Positions 1 through 7,399 are shown, counted from the stretch's first letter. The stretch: DNA of 27,218 bases from Clostridiaceae bacterium (GCA_904501705.1 CAJGCA010000018.1:1-27218); one strand, 5' to 3'. Numbers and translations are program-made. Notes: generated from the sequence alone by a model not told the origin.

Positions 1-1
1 A

Positions 2-289
2 CTCCACAGTGACCAAGGCTTTCAATACACATCCCATCGGTATTTTAAGCTAACTCAAGAATACAATATTACACCGTCAATGTCAAGACGTGGCAATCCT
101 TATGACAATGCTTTGGCCGAAAATTTCTTTTCCATTCTCAAAACGGAGTGTATCTACCGCGTAAAACTTCAGACCTATGAGGAGGCTCGCCTCCTCATAG
201 GTGAGTACATCCATCTCTACAATCATCAGCGCATCCAACTAAAAACAAAACTGACACCACTTGAAAAGCGATGTCAGTATGTTGCTTAA
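2..289 (+). CDS. IS3-family transposase OrfB, C-terminal fragment
   Basis: This is the end of a DDE transposase of the IS3/IS150 type. The frame is open from base 2, upstream of the first ATG at 80. It begins with LHSDQGFQYTSHRY, which contains the second catalytic Asp, and continues to SMSRRGNPYDNALAENFF, which carries the catalytic Glu, then KTEC and the usual HLYNHQRIQ tail. The N-terminal part is outside the window, so I cannot tell whether the element is intact. The visible part has no stop or frameshift. A perfect 13-bp inverted repeat is embedded at 173-202. Confidence 0.9.
   Translation, partial: LHSDQGFQYTSHRYFKLTQEYNITPSMSRRGNPYDNALAENFFSILKTECIYRVKLQTYEEARLLIGEYIHLYNHQRIQLKTKLTPLEKRCQYVA
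173..202. repeat. Perfect 13-bp hairpin inside transposase frame
   Basis: The arms ACCTATGAGGAGG (173-185) and CCTCCTCATAGGT (190-202) are exactly complementary around the loop CTCG. The hairpin lies wholly within coding sequence (codons for TYEEARLLIG). No T tract follows, so it is not a standard terminator. Any role, such as transcript structure damping transposase expression, is inference. Confidence 0.7.
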
Positions 290-375
290 AATTTAATTTT
301 AGCTACCATAGGGTTCTTTTTGTATTGTCTGCACAAATTGGAGCAGTGCAAATTGCCATACCGTATTTTTTGCAC

Positions 376-912
376 TCAATAATTCTCAGCGTGAATCTCA
401 AAATAGCTCTGCGGATGCGCGCAGGTCGGGCAGATCTCGGGCGCGTTGGTGCCCACGACCAGATGACCGCAGTTGCGGCACTCCCACACCTTAACCTCGC
501 TCTTCGCAAACACTTCTGCCATCTCGACATTCTTGAGCAGTGCGCGATAACGCTCCTCGTGATGCTTCTCGATCGCGGCGACCAGACGGAACTTCGCGGC
601 CAATTCCTTGAAGCCCTCCTTCTCCGCGGTCTCGGCAAAGCTCGCGTACATATCCGTCCACTCGTAATTCTCGCCCTCGGCGGCGGCCTTCAGGTTGTCG
701 GCGGTGTCGCCGAGACCCTCAAGCTCCTTGAACCACATTTTGGCGTGCTCCTTCTCATTGTCCGCGGTCTTGAGGAAGAGAGCCGCGATCTGCTCGAAGC
801 CCTGCTTCTTCGCTACGGAAGCGAAGTAGGTGTACTTGTTGCGCGCCATCGACTCGCCCGCAAAGGCGGCCTCAAGATTTTTCTCGGTCTGGGTTCCTGC
901 GTATTTCGACAT
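376..912 (-). CDS. rbr: Rubrerythrin
   Basis: Rubrerythrin is a cytoplasmic non-haem iron peroxidase that reduces hydrogen peroxide in anaerobes, taking electrons from rubredoxin or NADH systems. The 178-residue protein has the two standard parts. The first is a ferritin-like four-helix diiron domain with the iron-binding motifs DNEKEH and EKHHEERY (residues about 1-137). The second is a C-terminal rubredoxin-like domain with CxxC pairs at C145/C148 and C161/C164. The start is supported by GGAGGG just upstream of the ATG. It has its own strong promoter (962-991). It appears monocistronic, and its 3' flank has been invaded by the IS element. Confidence 0.97.
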   Translation of the reverse strand: MSKYAGTQTEKNLEAAFAGESMARNKYTYFASVAKKQGFEQIAALFLKTADNEKEHAKMWFKELEGLGDTADNLKAAAEGENYEWTDMYASFAETAEKEGFKELAAKFRLVAAIEKHHEERYRALLKNVEMAEVFAKSEVKVWECRNCGHLVVGTNAPEICPTCAHPQSYFEIHAENY

Positions 913-961
913 ATTTCATCCCTCCAAATAAAATTTTCGGAAATTTCTTCCTATGTGCTTT

Positions 962-991
962 ATTATACAACGCCGTTTTGCGCTATGTCAA
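962..991 (-). promoter_or_regulatory. Promoter of rubrerythrin gene
   Basis: On the minus strand, TTGACA (986-991) and TATAAT (962-967) are separated by 18 bases. Both hexamers match the sigma-A consensus fully. The -10 lies about 50 bases before the start codon. I see no obvious PerR or Fur box overlapping it. Confidence 0.85.
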
Positions 992-1021
992 TCGATAAAT
1001 ACGGTTCTTTACATAAAATAC

Positions 1022-1050
1022 TGGAAATCCTATAGTAAGTGTGCTATAAT
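1022..1050 (+). promoter_or_regulatory. Promoter of ktrB-ktrA operon
   Basis: TATAAT at 1045-1050 is preceded by TG one base upstream (extended -10). A weak -35, TGGAAA, sits at 1022-1027 with 17-base spacing. Transcription would start about 35 bases before the first ATG. Confidence 0.65.
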
Positions 1051-1091
1051 CAGCATAACCACAAAATTTCCTCTTATTCTCATCAGAAAGA

Positions 1092-2453
1092 ATGGAATGT
1101 AATATGAAAATCCGTCTATCCACAACGCAGATCATTCTGTTCAGCTTCCTTGCCGCCATTCTGGTCGGAACGGTGCTGCTCACCCTGCCGATCAGCACGG
1201 CAAGCGGTGAGGCGACACCCTTTGTCGACGCGCTGTTCACTGCGACGACCGCCACCTGCGTGACAGGGCTTGTCGTCGTGCCGACCGTCGTGCACTGGAG
1301 TCTGTTCGGGCAGATCGTCATCCTGCTGCTCATCCAGATCGGCGGGCTCGGCATTATCACCGTGATGGCGGGACTTGCCCTGCTGCTGCAACGCAAGATC
1401 GGGCTTGCGGACAGCGTGCTCATTCAGGATGCATTCAACCTCAACTCGCTGTCGGGGCTCGGCACATTTGTCAAGAAGGTCATCCTCGGCACCCTACTCA
1501 TCGAAGCGGTCGGCGCACTGCTGTATATGCTCGTGTTTATCCCCGAATACGGGGCGAAGGGCGTATGGATCTCGATTTTTAATGCGGTATCCGCCTTTTG
1601 CAACGCCGGCATCGACATTATCGCCGAGGACAGCCTGCGCGCTTATGCGACCAACCCGCTTATCAACCTCGTTACCTGCGCGCTCATCGTGCTCGGCGGT
1701 CTAGGCTACATCGTGTGGTGGGACATCCTGCGGGTGTGCAAAGAGGCGCGGCACAAACAGGGCGGCCCTCTGCGCTACCTCACCCTGCACAGCAAGATCG
1801 TGCTCGCCTCGACCGCCGTGCTCATCCTCGGCGGCGCTGTACTGTTCTTTATTTTTGAATACAACAACCCCGCCACGATGCAGGGGATGAGCCTCTACGA
1901 TAAGATCCAAGCCGCCTTCTTCCAGTCGGTGACGACCAGAACGGCGGGCTTCTTCACCATCCCGCAGGAGGGGCTGACCAACTCCTCGGCCATTCTGTCA
2001 CTGCTGCTAATGTTCATCGGCGGCTCCCCCGTCGGCACGGCGGGCGGCATCAAGACCGTCACCTTCGCCGTGCTGCTGGCGGCGGCGCTCGCGGCGATCA
2101 AAAGCCGCAACGAGGTCACCCTGTTCGGGCGCACTGTGCCGAAAGCGGCGGTGCATAAGGCGATCGGCGTGACATGTATGTCCTTTGCCATCGCATTTAT
2201 CTCGACGGTCGCTCTCGCGTATGTGACCGACGCGCCCGCGCTGGATATTCTGTACGAAGCGGTCAGCGCCACCGCCACGGTGGGGCTCTCCCGTGCACTG
2301 ACCCCGACGCTGAACGCCGTCGGACGGCTGATCGTCACGATGACGATGTATCTCGGCCGCATCGGGCCGATCTCACTTGCGGTCGCCTTTGCCTTTAAGA
2401 AAGAAACCGACAATAACATCAAAAACCCGACCGAAGATGTACGGATCGGGTGA
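1092..2453 (+). CDS. ktrB: TrkH/KtrB-type potassium transporter membrane subunit
   Basis: This is the pore subunit of a Trk/Ktr/HKT potassium uptake system, 453 residues long, close to KtrB (about 450). The four pseudo-repeated pore loops are visible: TATCVTGL (53-60), FCNAGIDI (169-176), TRTAGFFT (282-289) and SATATVGLS (392-400). The GGSPVGTAGGIK stretch at about 310-321 matches the intramembrane gating loop that KtrB/TrkH proteins carry. A second in-frame ATG lies at 1104; neither start has a strong ribosome binding site. The KtrA partner follows 15 bases downstream of the stop, using its better start. Ktr rather than Trk is favoured because of the length and the single-RCK partner. Confidence 0.93.
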   Translation: MECNMKIRLSTTQIILFSFLAAILVGTVLLTLPISTASGEATPFVDALFTATTATCVTGLVVVPTVVHWSLFGQIVILLLIQIGGLGIITVMAGLALLLQRKIGLADSVLIQDAFNLNSLSGLGTFVKKVILGTLLIEAVGALLYMLVFIPEYGAKGVWISIFNAVSAFCNAGIDIIAEDSLRAYATNPLINLVTCALIVLGGLGYIVWWDILRVCKEARHKQGGPLRYLTLHSKIVLASTAVLILGGAVLFFIFEYNNPATMQGMSLYDKIQAAFFQSVTTRTAGFFTIPQEGLTNSSAILSLLLMFIGGSPVGTAGGIKTVTFAVLLAAALAAIKSRNEVTLFGRTVPKAAVHKAIGVTCMSFAIAFISTVALAYVTDAPALDILYEAVSATATVGLSRALTPTLNAVGRLIVTMTMYLGRIGPISLAVAFAFKKETDNNIKNPTEDVRIG

Positions 2454-2468
2454 TCGGAGGGTATGGAT

Positions 2469-3116
2469 ATGAACAAAACTTATGCTGTGCTCGGGCTCGG
2501 TCGCTACGGACAAGCCGTCACAAAAGAGCTCATCAACAGCGGCGCAGAAGTGCTTGCGGTAGACATCAATGAAACCGTCGTCAACGACCTCGCCGCCGAC
2601 ATCCCCATGTGCAAATGCGCCGACATCACCGATCCCGCGGTGTTCCGCCAGCTTGGCATCGACCGCATCGATGTCGCCATCATCGCGATGGCGGGCGATC
2701 TCGAGGCGAGCGTGATGGCGATCACGCTGTGCAAGGAAGCGGGTGTCGGCACCGTCATCGCCAAATGCGGCACCGAGATGCAAAAGACCATCTTCACCCG
2801 CGTCGGCGCGGATCAAACCGTCTTCCCCGAAAACGAATCGGGCATTCGTCTGGCGAAAAACCTGCTCAGCGCTGGCTTTGTGGATATGCTGGAGCTATCT
2901 GAGGATGTATGTATGATCGAGATCGATGTCAAAGCCGACTGGATCGGCAAAACCCTCGTCGACCTCAAGCTGCGTAATAAATATGCGATCAATGTCGTCG
3001 CCATCGTTGCCGGCGGTGAGGTCATCACCGCCATCGACCCGACAATGCCGCTCGCGACGGATATGCGTCTCATCGTCATCGCCAATGTAAAGAAGCTGGA
3101 AAAGCTGTATAAATGA
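2469..3116 (+). CDS. ktrA: TrkA/KtrA-type potassium channel regulatory subunit
   Basis: This cytoplasmic RCK subunit gates the KtrB pore by binding ATP/ADP or NAD(H). It has an N-terminal Rossmann domain (about residues 1-120) with the dinucleotide motif GLGRYG at 9-14, and a C-terminal TrkA_C domain (about 135-215) that binds a regulatory ligand, cyclic di-AMP in several Firmicutes. The start at 2469 is chosen over an in-frame ATG at 2463: the GGAGG at 2456-2460 sits 8 bases from 2469 but only 2 from 2463. At about 215 residues it is the usual size for a single-RCK KtrA; TrkA of enterobacteria is twice as long. Confidence 0.95.
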   Translation: MNKTYAVLGLGRYGQAVTKELINSGAEVLAVDINETVVNDLAADIPMCKCADITDPAVFRQLGIDRIDVAIIAMAGDLEASVMAITLCKEAGVGTVIAKCGTEMQKTIFTRVGADQTVFPENESGIRLAKNLLSAGFVDMLELSEDVCMIEIDVKADWIGKTLVDLKLRNKYAINVVAIVAGGEVITAIDPTMPLATDMRLIVIANVKKLEKLYK

Positions 3117-3133
3117 AAGGAAGGGAAATCCCA

Positions 3134-3622
3134 ATGAAAACCAAAAAGATCGTTCTGTCCGCCCTGCTCGCGGCGCTGGCCTGCGTTGCGACGATGATCA
3201 TCCGACTCCCCTCCCCGCTCGGCGGCTATATTAACCTTGGAGACGGCATCGTGCTGCTGTGCGGCTGGCTGCTCTCCCCCGTCTACGGTTTTCTCGCCGC
3301 GGGCATCGGCTCGGGGCTGGCGGATATCCTCTCGGGCTATGTGGCGTATGCGCCCGCGACCTTTGTCATCAAAGGCGGGATGGCACTGCTCGCCTATTGG
3401 ATCGCCAAGAGCCTGCGCACCCGCCCGCTCACCGCGAAATTGGTCGGCGGCGTGACCGCCGAAGTGGTGATGATCGGCGGCTACCTGCTGTTCGAGAGCT
3501 TTATTTACGGCTTTGTCCCGTCTCTGGTCAATGTCCCCGCCAACGCCGTGCAAGGGCTCGCGGGGCTGATCGTTGGGCTACTGCTCGTACGAGTGTTTGA
3601 AAAACATCATATATTCGGGTAA
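3134..3622 (+). CDS. ECF transporter S component, substrate unknown
   Basis: This integral membrane protein of 162 residues has about six hydrophobic segments. It has the look of an energy-coupling-factor substrate-binding (S) subunit: a basic N terminus (MKTKKIVLSALLAAL) followed by GGYINLGDGIVLL, a pattern typical of the vitamin-type S components. The shared EcfA/EcfT energising module is not in the window, so this would be a group II solo S subunit. The start at 3134 has AAGGAAGGG about 8 bases upstream. An upstream ATG at 3113 overlaps the ktrA stop and has no ribosome binding site. It is probably co-transcribed with ktrBA. The substrate (pyridoxine, hydroxymethylpyrimidine or another small molecule) cannot be read from sequence. 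Confidence 0.82.
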   Translation: MKTKKIVLSALLAALACVATMIIRLPSPLGGYINLGDGIVLLCGWLLSPVYGFLAAGIGSGLADILSGYVAYAPATFVIKGGMALLAYWIAKSLRTRPLTAKLVGGVTAEVVMIGGYLLFESFIYGFVPSLVNVPANAVQGLAGLIVGLLLVRVFEKHHIFG

Positions 3623-3634
3623 CATGATAAAACC

Positions 3635-3667
3635 CAGCGCAAGGCAAATCCGCCTTGCGCTGTTTTT
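3635..3667. terminator. Terminator after ktrB-ktrA-ECF operon
   Basis: Perfect 11-bp stem CAGCGCAAGGC (3635-3645) and GCCTTGCGCTG (3652-3662), loop AAATCC, followed by TTTTT on the plus strand. On the minus strand a weaker GGTTTTAT follows, so it may also stop transcription coming from tagD. Confidence 0.9.
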
Positions 3668-3788
3668 GCTTAAAATTATTTCGCCGCTTCATCTCGGCAT
3701 TGAGCTCATCGGAGGTGTTGGTCAGCTTCGCCGCAAGCTTTGCGATGACAAACTTCCGCAGAAAGACCGTCGTGCCAACGCCAACCAT
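3663..3788 (-). pseudogene. Possible decayed small membrane-protein frame behind tagD
   Basis: Downstream of tagD an open minus-strand frame starts at an ATG at 3788, with AAGGCGGG about 10 bases upstream. It reads MVGVGTTVFLRKFVIAKLAA, then a polar tail NTSDELNAEMKRRNNFKQKQ. Codon choice resembles real genes here, and one hydrophobic stretch is followed by basic residues. The frame has no stop before the terminator hairpin and runs on antisense through the ECF gene to 3528, which is not a believable protein end. The best reading is the 5' part of a small gene whose 3' end was lost. I do not recognise the family. Confidence 0.3.
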
Positions 3789-3804
3789 ACCGATGATGCC
3801 CGCC

Positions 3805-4191
3805 TTATTTCAGATCCTGCTTGATTCTTGTCGTCGAGATCTCGGGGGTGCGGGGCAGATACACGACCTCGCACAGATCACTTAGGAAGTCAAACTTGCC
3901 CTGCCAATCGTCTCCCATCACAAATGTATCGATCTGATAATCGACAACATCCCGTCGCTTCTGATCCCAACAGGTCTCGGGGATGACCAGATCGACATAG
4001 CGGATCGCCTCCACCATCGCCTTACGTTCTTCATAGGAGAAATAGCATTTTTTCTGTTTCTCATTCCAGTTGAACTCATCCGTGGAGACGGCCACGACCA
4101 GATAATCGCCCAACTCCTTCGCTCTCTTGAGCAGGTTGATGTGTCCATAGTGCAACAGATCAAATGTGCCGTAGGTAATGACACGCTTCAT
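3805..4191 (-). CDS. tagD: Glycerol-3-phosphate cytidylyltransferase-like protein (TagD family)
   Basis: This cytoplasmic nucleotidyltransferase makes CDP-glycerol from CTP and glycerol-3-phosphate in the teichoic-acid pathway. At 128 residues it matches TagD (about 129). It has TYGTFDLLHYGHINLL with the nucleotide-binding HxGH at 14-17, and the C-terminal signature RTPEISTTRIK from about residue 114. No other teichoic-acid gene is nearby, so it may instead activate another polyol phosphate for a surface glycan. The start is supported by AGGAGG shortly upstream, and it has its own promoter at 4239-4267. Confidence 0.9.
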   Translation of the reverse strand: MKRVITYGTFDLLHYGHINLLKRAKELGDYLVVAVSTDEFNWNEKQKKCYFSYEERKAMVEAIRYVDLVIPETCWDQKRRDVVDYQIDTFVMGDDWQGKFDFLSDLCEVVYLPRTPEISTTRIKQDLK

Positions 4192-4238
4192 ACTTGCCTC
4201 CTGATATCCTCCACGAATTAATGCTCAAAATCAACATT

Positions 4239-4267
4239 ATTATACTACTTAATTTTTACATTGTCAA
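4239..4267 (-). promoter_or_regulatory. Promoter of tagD
   Basis: On the minus strand, TTGACA (4262-4267) and TATAAT (4239-4244) are spaced by exactly 17 bases. This is a full consensus sigma-A promoter in the region shared with the divergent crp-type gene. Confidence 0.85.
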
Positions 4268-4291
4268 ACCAAGCATTTATTGGAAAACCCC

Positions 4292-4319
4292 TTGTATTTT
4301 ATGCGAAATATGCTATAAT
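4292..4319 (+). promoter_or_regulatory. Promoter of Crp/Fnr-ABC operon
   Basis: TTGTAT (4292-4297), 16-base spacer, TATAAT (4314-4319), with TG one base before the -10 (extended -10). Transcription would begin about 35 bases before the start codon of the regulator. Confidence 0.75.
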
Positions 4320-4329
4320 ATAGAAAACC

Positions 4330-4343
4330 GTCCAAAATGGGAC
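4330..4343. promoter_or_regulatory. Short inverted repeat just after the Crp-type promoter
   Basis: GTCC and GGAC flank AAAATG, with A and T runs further out, right at the predicted transcript start. The place is right for an autoregulatory operator. The half-sites are short and do not match the TGTGA (Crp) or TTGAT (Fnr) boxes, so this is tentative. Confidence 0.25.
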
Positions 4344-4360
4344 ATTTTTGAGAGGGCATT

Positions 4361-4984
4361 ATGGAGCAAGATCGACTGTTTCTGTTCGATGGCTTATCCC
4401 AAACGGAGAAAGACCGCTGTTGGGCGATCGACAGCGGCGAAGAGGCGGCATTTGACAAAGGCGCGGTCATCTACAGCAGCGAGCACGCCAAGCGCGCGCT
4501 CGCGCTGGTGTTGGAGGGCAGCATCCGTGTCCTGCATGGGCGGGTCGTGATGAATGAGCTGCACGCGGGCGACGTCTTTGGCGCGGCGGCGCTGTTCGGC
4601 AAGGGTGACCCCTACCCCACCACCGTGTTAGCGCACACCCGCTGTCGGGTGCTATTCCTGCCACAGGCAACGGTGTCAGCGTGGATGGCGGCGGTGCCGC
4701 GGGTGGGCGAAAACTACATTCGTTTTCTCTCCGACCGCATCCGCTTCCTCAATCGCCGACTCGCCACCCTGACCGCGGGGCACACCGACGGCAAACTGTG
4801 GCGATACCTGCTCACCCATCGGAACGAGAACGGCGTCGTTCAGTTATCAGGCGGCATCAGCGAGCTTGCCCGCGCCCTCAACATGGGGCGTTCCAGTCTC
4901 TATCGAGGCTTGGACGTCCTCACCGCCGACGGCAAAATCCAACGCTGCGGCAAACAAATTCTGATCACTCTTAAGGAGGAGTAA
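4361..4984 (+). CDS. Crp/Fnr-family transcriptional regulator
   Basis: This 207-residue regulator has a cyclic-nucleotide-binding-like beta-roll (about residues 12-115, including LVLEGSIRVLHG and MNELHAGDVFGAAALF) and a C-terminal winged helix (about 145-205, recognition region GGISELARALNMGRSSLYRG). The N terminus lacks the four-cysteine cluster of oxygen-sensing Fnr, so another signal is likely. GAGAGGG precedes the ATG. The gene ends 4 bases before the lipoprotein gene of an ABC importer, and all four genes look like one operon. It therefore probably controls uptake of that importer's substrate. Confidence 0.9.
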   Translation: MEQDRLFLFDGLSQTEKDRCWAIDSGEEAAFDKGAVIYSSEHAKRALALVLEGSIRVLHGRVVMNELHAGDVFGAAALFGKGDPYPTTVLAHTRCRVLFLPQATVSAWMAAVPRVGENYIRFLSDRIRFLNRRLATLTAGHTDGKLWRYLLTHRNENGVVQLSGGISELARALNMGRSSLYRGLDVLTADGKIQRCGKQILITLKEE

Positions 4985-4988
4985 AACT

Positions 4989-5993
4989 ATGAAAAAATTT
5001 ACCGCTATTCTGTTATCTGCTCTCCTGCTTGTCAGCCTACTGACTGCCTGCGGTCAAGGCGTCGCGCCCGACAGCAGCTCCGAAGCTCTCGCCGAAAAGG
5101 CGAACGTCAATGTCGTCGCCATCGCAGGCCCGACGGGTGTTGGCCTCGTTCAATTGATGGAAAACAACAAAAACAACGAAGCGGCAAATAACTACAACTT
5201 CACCGTCGTGACCGACCCGCAGCAGGCCGTCGCCTCGGTCTCGAATAAGAGCGCCGACATCGCCGCTGTGCCCACCAACCTCGCCTCGACGCTGTATAAG
5301 AAAACAGGCGGCAACGTGCAGGTGCTCGCCGTGAATACGCTGGGCGTACTATATATGCTGGAGAATGGCGACAGCATTAAGTCCGTCGCCGATCTGCGCG
5401 GCAAGACCATCTACACCTCCGGTCAGGGTGCCAACCCCGAATATATCCTGCGCTACGTGCTGCAGAAGAACGGGATCGACCCCGACAAGGACGTGACGAT
5501 TGAGTTTGTCGCGGACAACGATACCCTCGCCACGCTGGTCACCAACGGCACCGCTAAAGTCGCGATGGTTCCTGAACCCAAAGTGTCCGCCTGCCTCAAA
5601 GCGAATACCCAAGTCAAGAATGTGCTGAATATGACCGAGGAGTGGAGCAAGGTCTCGGATGGCAACAGCACGCTGATGATGGGCTGTGTCATTGCGCGCA
5701 AGGACTTTGTGCAGAACAACGCCGACGCGATCAAAAAATTCCTCGCGGAATACGAGGCGTCCATCAACGCCGTTAAAGCGGACGTCCCCACCGCGGCTCA
5801 GCTGTGCGTCACCCACGGCATCATCCCGAAGGCCCCCATCGCGCAATCCGCGATCCCCAACTGCAACCTGACCTTCGTAAAAGGCGGCGAAATGAAGGCC
5901 CAGCTCACGGGCTATCTCAAAGTGCTGTTTGACTACAAACCCGCGGCAATCGGCGGTGCAATGCCCGCAGACGATTTCTACTATGCAGAATAA
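4989..5993 (+). CDS. ABC transporter substrate-binding lipoprotein, NitT/TauT type
   Basis: This is a secreted, membrane-anchored binding protein of 334 residues. A lipoprotein signal peptide ends in LTAC, with the lipidated Cys at 21. The mature protein has the fold features of SsuA/TauA/ThiY-type binding proteins: an opening strand VVAIAGPTGVGLVQLM, a middle DLRGKTIYTSGQGANPEYIL and AKVAMVPEPKVSACL. AAGGAGG precedes the start. The gene overlaps the permease start by 11 bases. The substrate is unknown. The family includes carriers for sulfonates, nitrate and thiamine precursors, but none of the usual partner enzymes is here. Confidence 0.9.
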   Translation: MKKFTAILLSALLLVSLLTACGQGVAPDSSSEALAEKANVNVVAIAGPTGVGLVQLMENNKNNEAANNYNFTVVTDPQQAVASVSNKSADIAAVPTNLASTLYKKTGGNVQVLAVNTLGVLYMLENGDSIKSVADLRGKTIYTSGQGANPEYILRYVLQKNGIDPDKDVTIEFVADNDTLATLVTNGTAKVAMVPEPKVSACLKANTQVKNVLNMTEEWSKVSDGNSTLMMGCVIARKDFVQNNADAIKKFLAEYEASINAVKADVPTAAQLCVTHGIIPKAPIAQSAIPNCNLTFVKGGEMKAQLTGYLKVLFDYKPAAIGGAMPADDFYYAE

Positions 5994-6735
5994 GGTCAAC
6001 AAACTACTCGTTGGAGCTGCCGTTGCTGTCTTTTGGATAACCGTGTGGGCACTGCTCAGCGGGAGGATCGGTGAGGAGATCCTGCTTCCCTCCCCCGCAA
6101 AGGTGCTCGAAACGCTGTGGACAATGTGGGGCACAGCCGTCTTCTGGCGGTCAGTCGCGCTATCACTTCTGCGCATCCTTGGCGGCTATATCGCGGCGGT
6201 GCTTGTCGGCACGCTGCTCGCCGTGCTCACCACCCATTGCCGCCCGATACACGTACTGCTGTCGCCGCTGCTGCACATTGTACGGGCAGCGCCCGTGGCC
6301 TCTTTTATCATCTTAGCCTACGTATGGATCTGCGTACAGATCCTGCCCGCGTTCATCGCCTTTCTGATGGTGGTGCCGCTGGTGTGGGCGAATGTGTGCG
6401 AGGGTATCGAAAACACCGATAAAAAACTGCTCGAGGTCGCACGCGTCTTCCGCCTCGGGCATCGGAAAACCCTCTCCCTTATTCACCTGCCGTCGGTGCG
6501 ACCGTATTTCATCGCCGCCTGCACGACAGGGCTCGGCTTCGCGTGGAAATCCGGTATCGCCGCCGAGGTCATTTGCAACCCTGCCAATTCCATCGGCAAG
6601 CAGCTCTACAGCGCCAAGGCCTACCTTGAAACGCCCGAGGTGTTCGCGTGGACGGTGACGGTGGTGCTGCTCAGCGTCCTGCTCGAGCGCGTGCTGCTGT
6701 ACGCGGTCAAGCGCAGAAAGGCGGTGTCTGTATGA
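5983..6735 (+). CDS. ABC transporter permease, NitT/TauT type
   Basis: This inner-membrane permease of 250 residues has about six hydrophobic helices. The cytoplasmic EAA loop, EGIENTDKKLLEVARVFRLG (about residues 140-159), docks on the ATPase. The start at 5983 is the ATG overlapping the end of the binding-protein gene; it lacks a strong ribosome binding site and is probably translationally coupled. The frame is open further upstream, but that part lies inside the binding-protein gene. The stop overlaps the ATPase start (ATGA). Confidence 0.92.
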   Translation: MQNKVNKLLVGAAVAVFWITVWALLSGRIGEEILLPSPAKVLETLWTMWGTAVFWRSVALSLLRILGGYIAAVLVGTLLAVLTTHCRPIHVLLSPLLHIVRAAPVASFIILAYVWICVQILPAFIAFLMVVPLVWANVCEGIENTDKKLLEVARVFRLGHRKTLSLIHLPSVRPYFIAACTTGLGFAWKSGIAAEVICNPANSIGKQLYSAKAYLETPEVFAWTVTVVLLSVLLERVLLYAVKRRKAVSV

Positions 6736-7331
6736 GCATTACATTAAAGAACGTGTCCTTCGCCTACGGAGCGACGCGCATCTGTGAAAATCTCCGCTGG
6801 GATTTACCCGAGGCGGGTGTTGTATGCCTCTGGGGGCCGTCGGGCTGCGGCAAAACGACGCTTCTCAGCCTGCTCGCAGAGCTGGAAAAACCGCAGAACG
6901 GCGTTATCAAGTACCCGTCGGCGCACAAGGTGTCGATGGTATTCCAAGAAGACCGTCTGCTGCCGTGGCTGACCGTGCAGCAAAATGCTGCACTCGCCTG
7001 TAACAATGCCACGCGAGTCGACGCACTGATCAATGCAGTTGGTCTGGCAGACTATGCCGACAGCCTCCCCGATGCGATTAGCGGCGGGCAGCAGCGACGT
7101 GTAGCGCTAATTCGTGCGCTCGCCGCGGACAGCGACTTGTTGTTACTGGATGAACCGTTTACGGGATTGGATGAGGAGACAAAGGCTCTCGTCCTCCCCC
7201 TCATTCGCGAGGCGGCTCAAAGCCGCCCTGTCGTGCTCGTCACCCATATTGCCGAGGAAGCCGAGGCTCTCAATGCCACGATTATCCCGCTGGACAGGTT
7301 GCCGCTGACAGGCAATTTAACGACAAGATAA
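6732..7331 (+). CDS. ABC transporter ATP-binding protein, NitT/TauT type
   Basis: This nucleotide-binding subunit of 199 residues has every motif in order: Walker A GPSGCGKT (35-42), Q-loop Q72 in VFQEDRLLPW, signature SGGQQ (117-121), Walker B LLLLDE (136-141) and the H-loop His at about 172. It is shorter than most relatives (about 240-260), mainly for lack of a C-terminal extension. The start is the ATG at 6732, which overlaps the permease stop. No clear hairpin terminator follows; the AT-rich stretch leads directly to the tRNA promoter. Confidence 0.93.
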   Translation: MSITLKNVSFAYGATRICENLRWDLPEAGVVCLWGPSGCGKTTLLSLLAELEKPQNGVIKYPSAHKVSMVFQEDRLLPWLTVQQNAALACNNATRVDALINAVGLADYADSLPDAISGGQQRRVALIRALAADSDLLLLDEPFTGLDEETKALVLPLIREAAQSRPVVLVTHIAEEAEALNATIIPLDRLPLTGNLTTR

Positions 7332-7370
7332 AATAAATCGAAAAAAGTTCGAAAAATCCGCTTTTTTCTC

Positions 7371-7399
7371 TTGACAAATCGACACAAATACTATAAGAT
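7371..7399 (+). promoter_or_regulatory. Promoter of tRNA-Ala
   Basis: TTGACA (7371-7376), a 17-base spacer, then TAAGAT (7394-7399). An alternative -10, TATAAG at 7392, has 15-base spacing. It lies about 45 bases before the mature tRNA. Confidence 0.75.

Larger units (their letters stand above)
1..350 (+). mobile_element. IS3-family insertion sequence, right end
   Basis: The window opens inside an IS3-type element. It holds the C-terminal part of the transposase and then about 60 bases of non-coding end. The likely terminal inverted repeat lies at about 321-350 and finishes in ...GCAGTGCA; IS3-family ends normally finish in CA. The boundary at 350 is inferred, because the left end and the target-site duplication are outside the window. 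The element stops only about 25 bases from the rubrerythrin stop codon, so it landed in that gene's 3' flank, where a terminator would be expected; none is visible now. Confidence 0.75.

Noticed and set aside
271..1035. 254-residue open frame on the plus strand
   Set aside because: It is antisense to rubrerythrin, which has a promoter, a ribosome site and full metal motifs.
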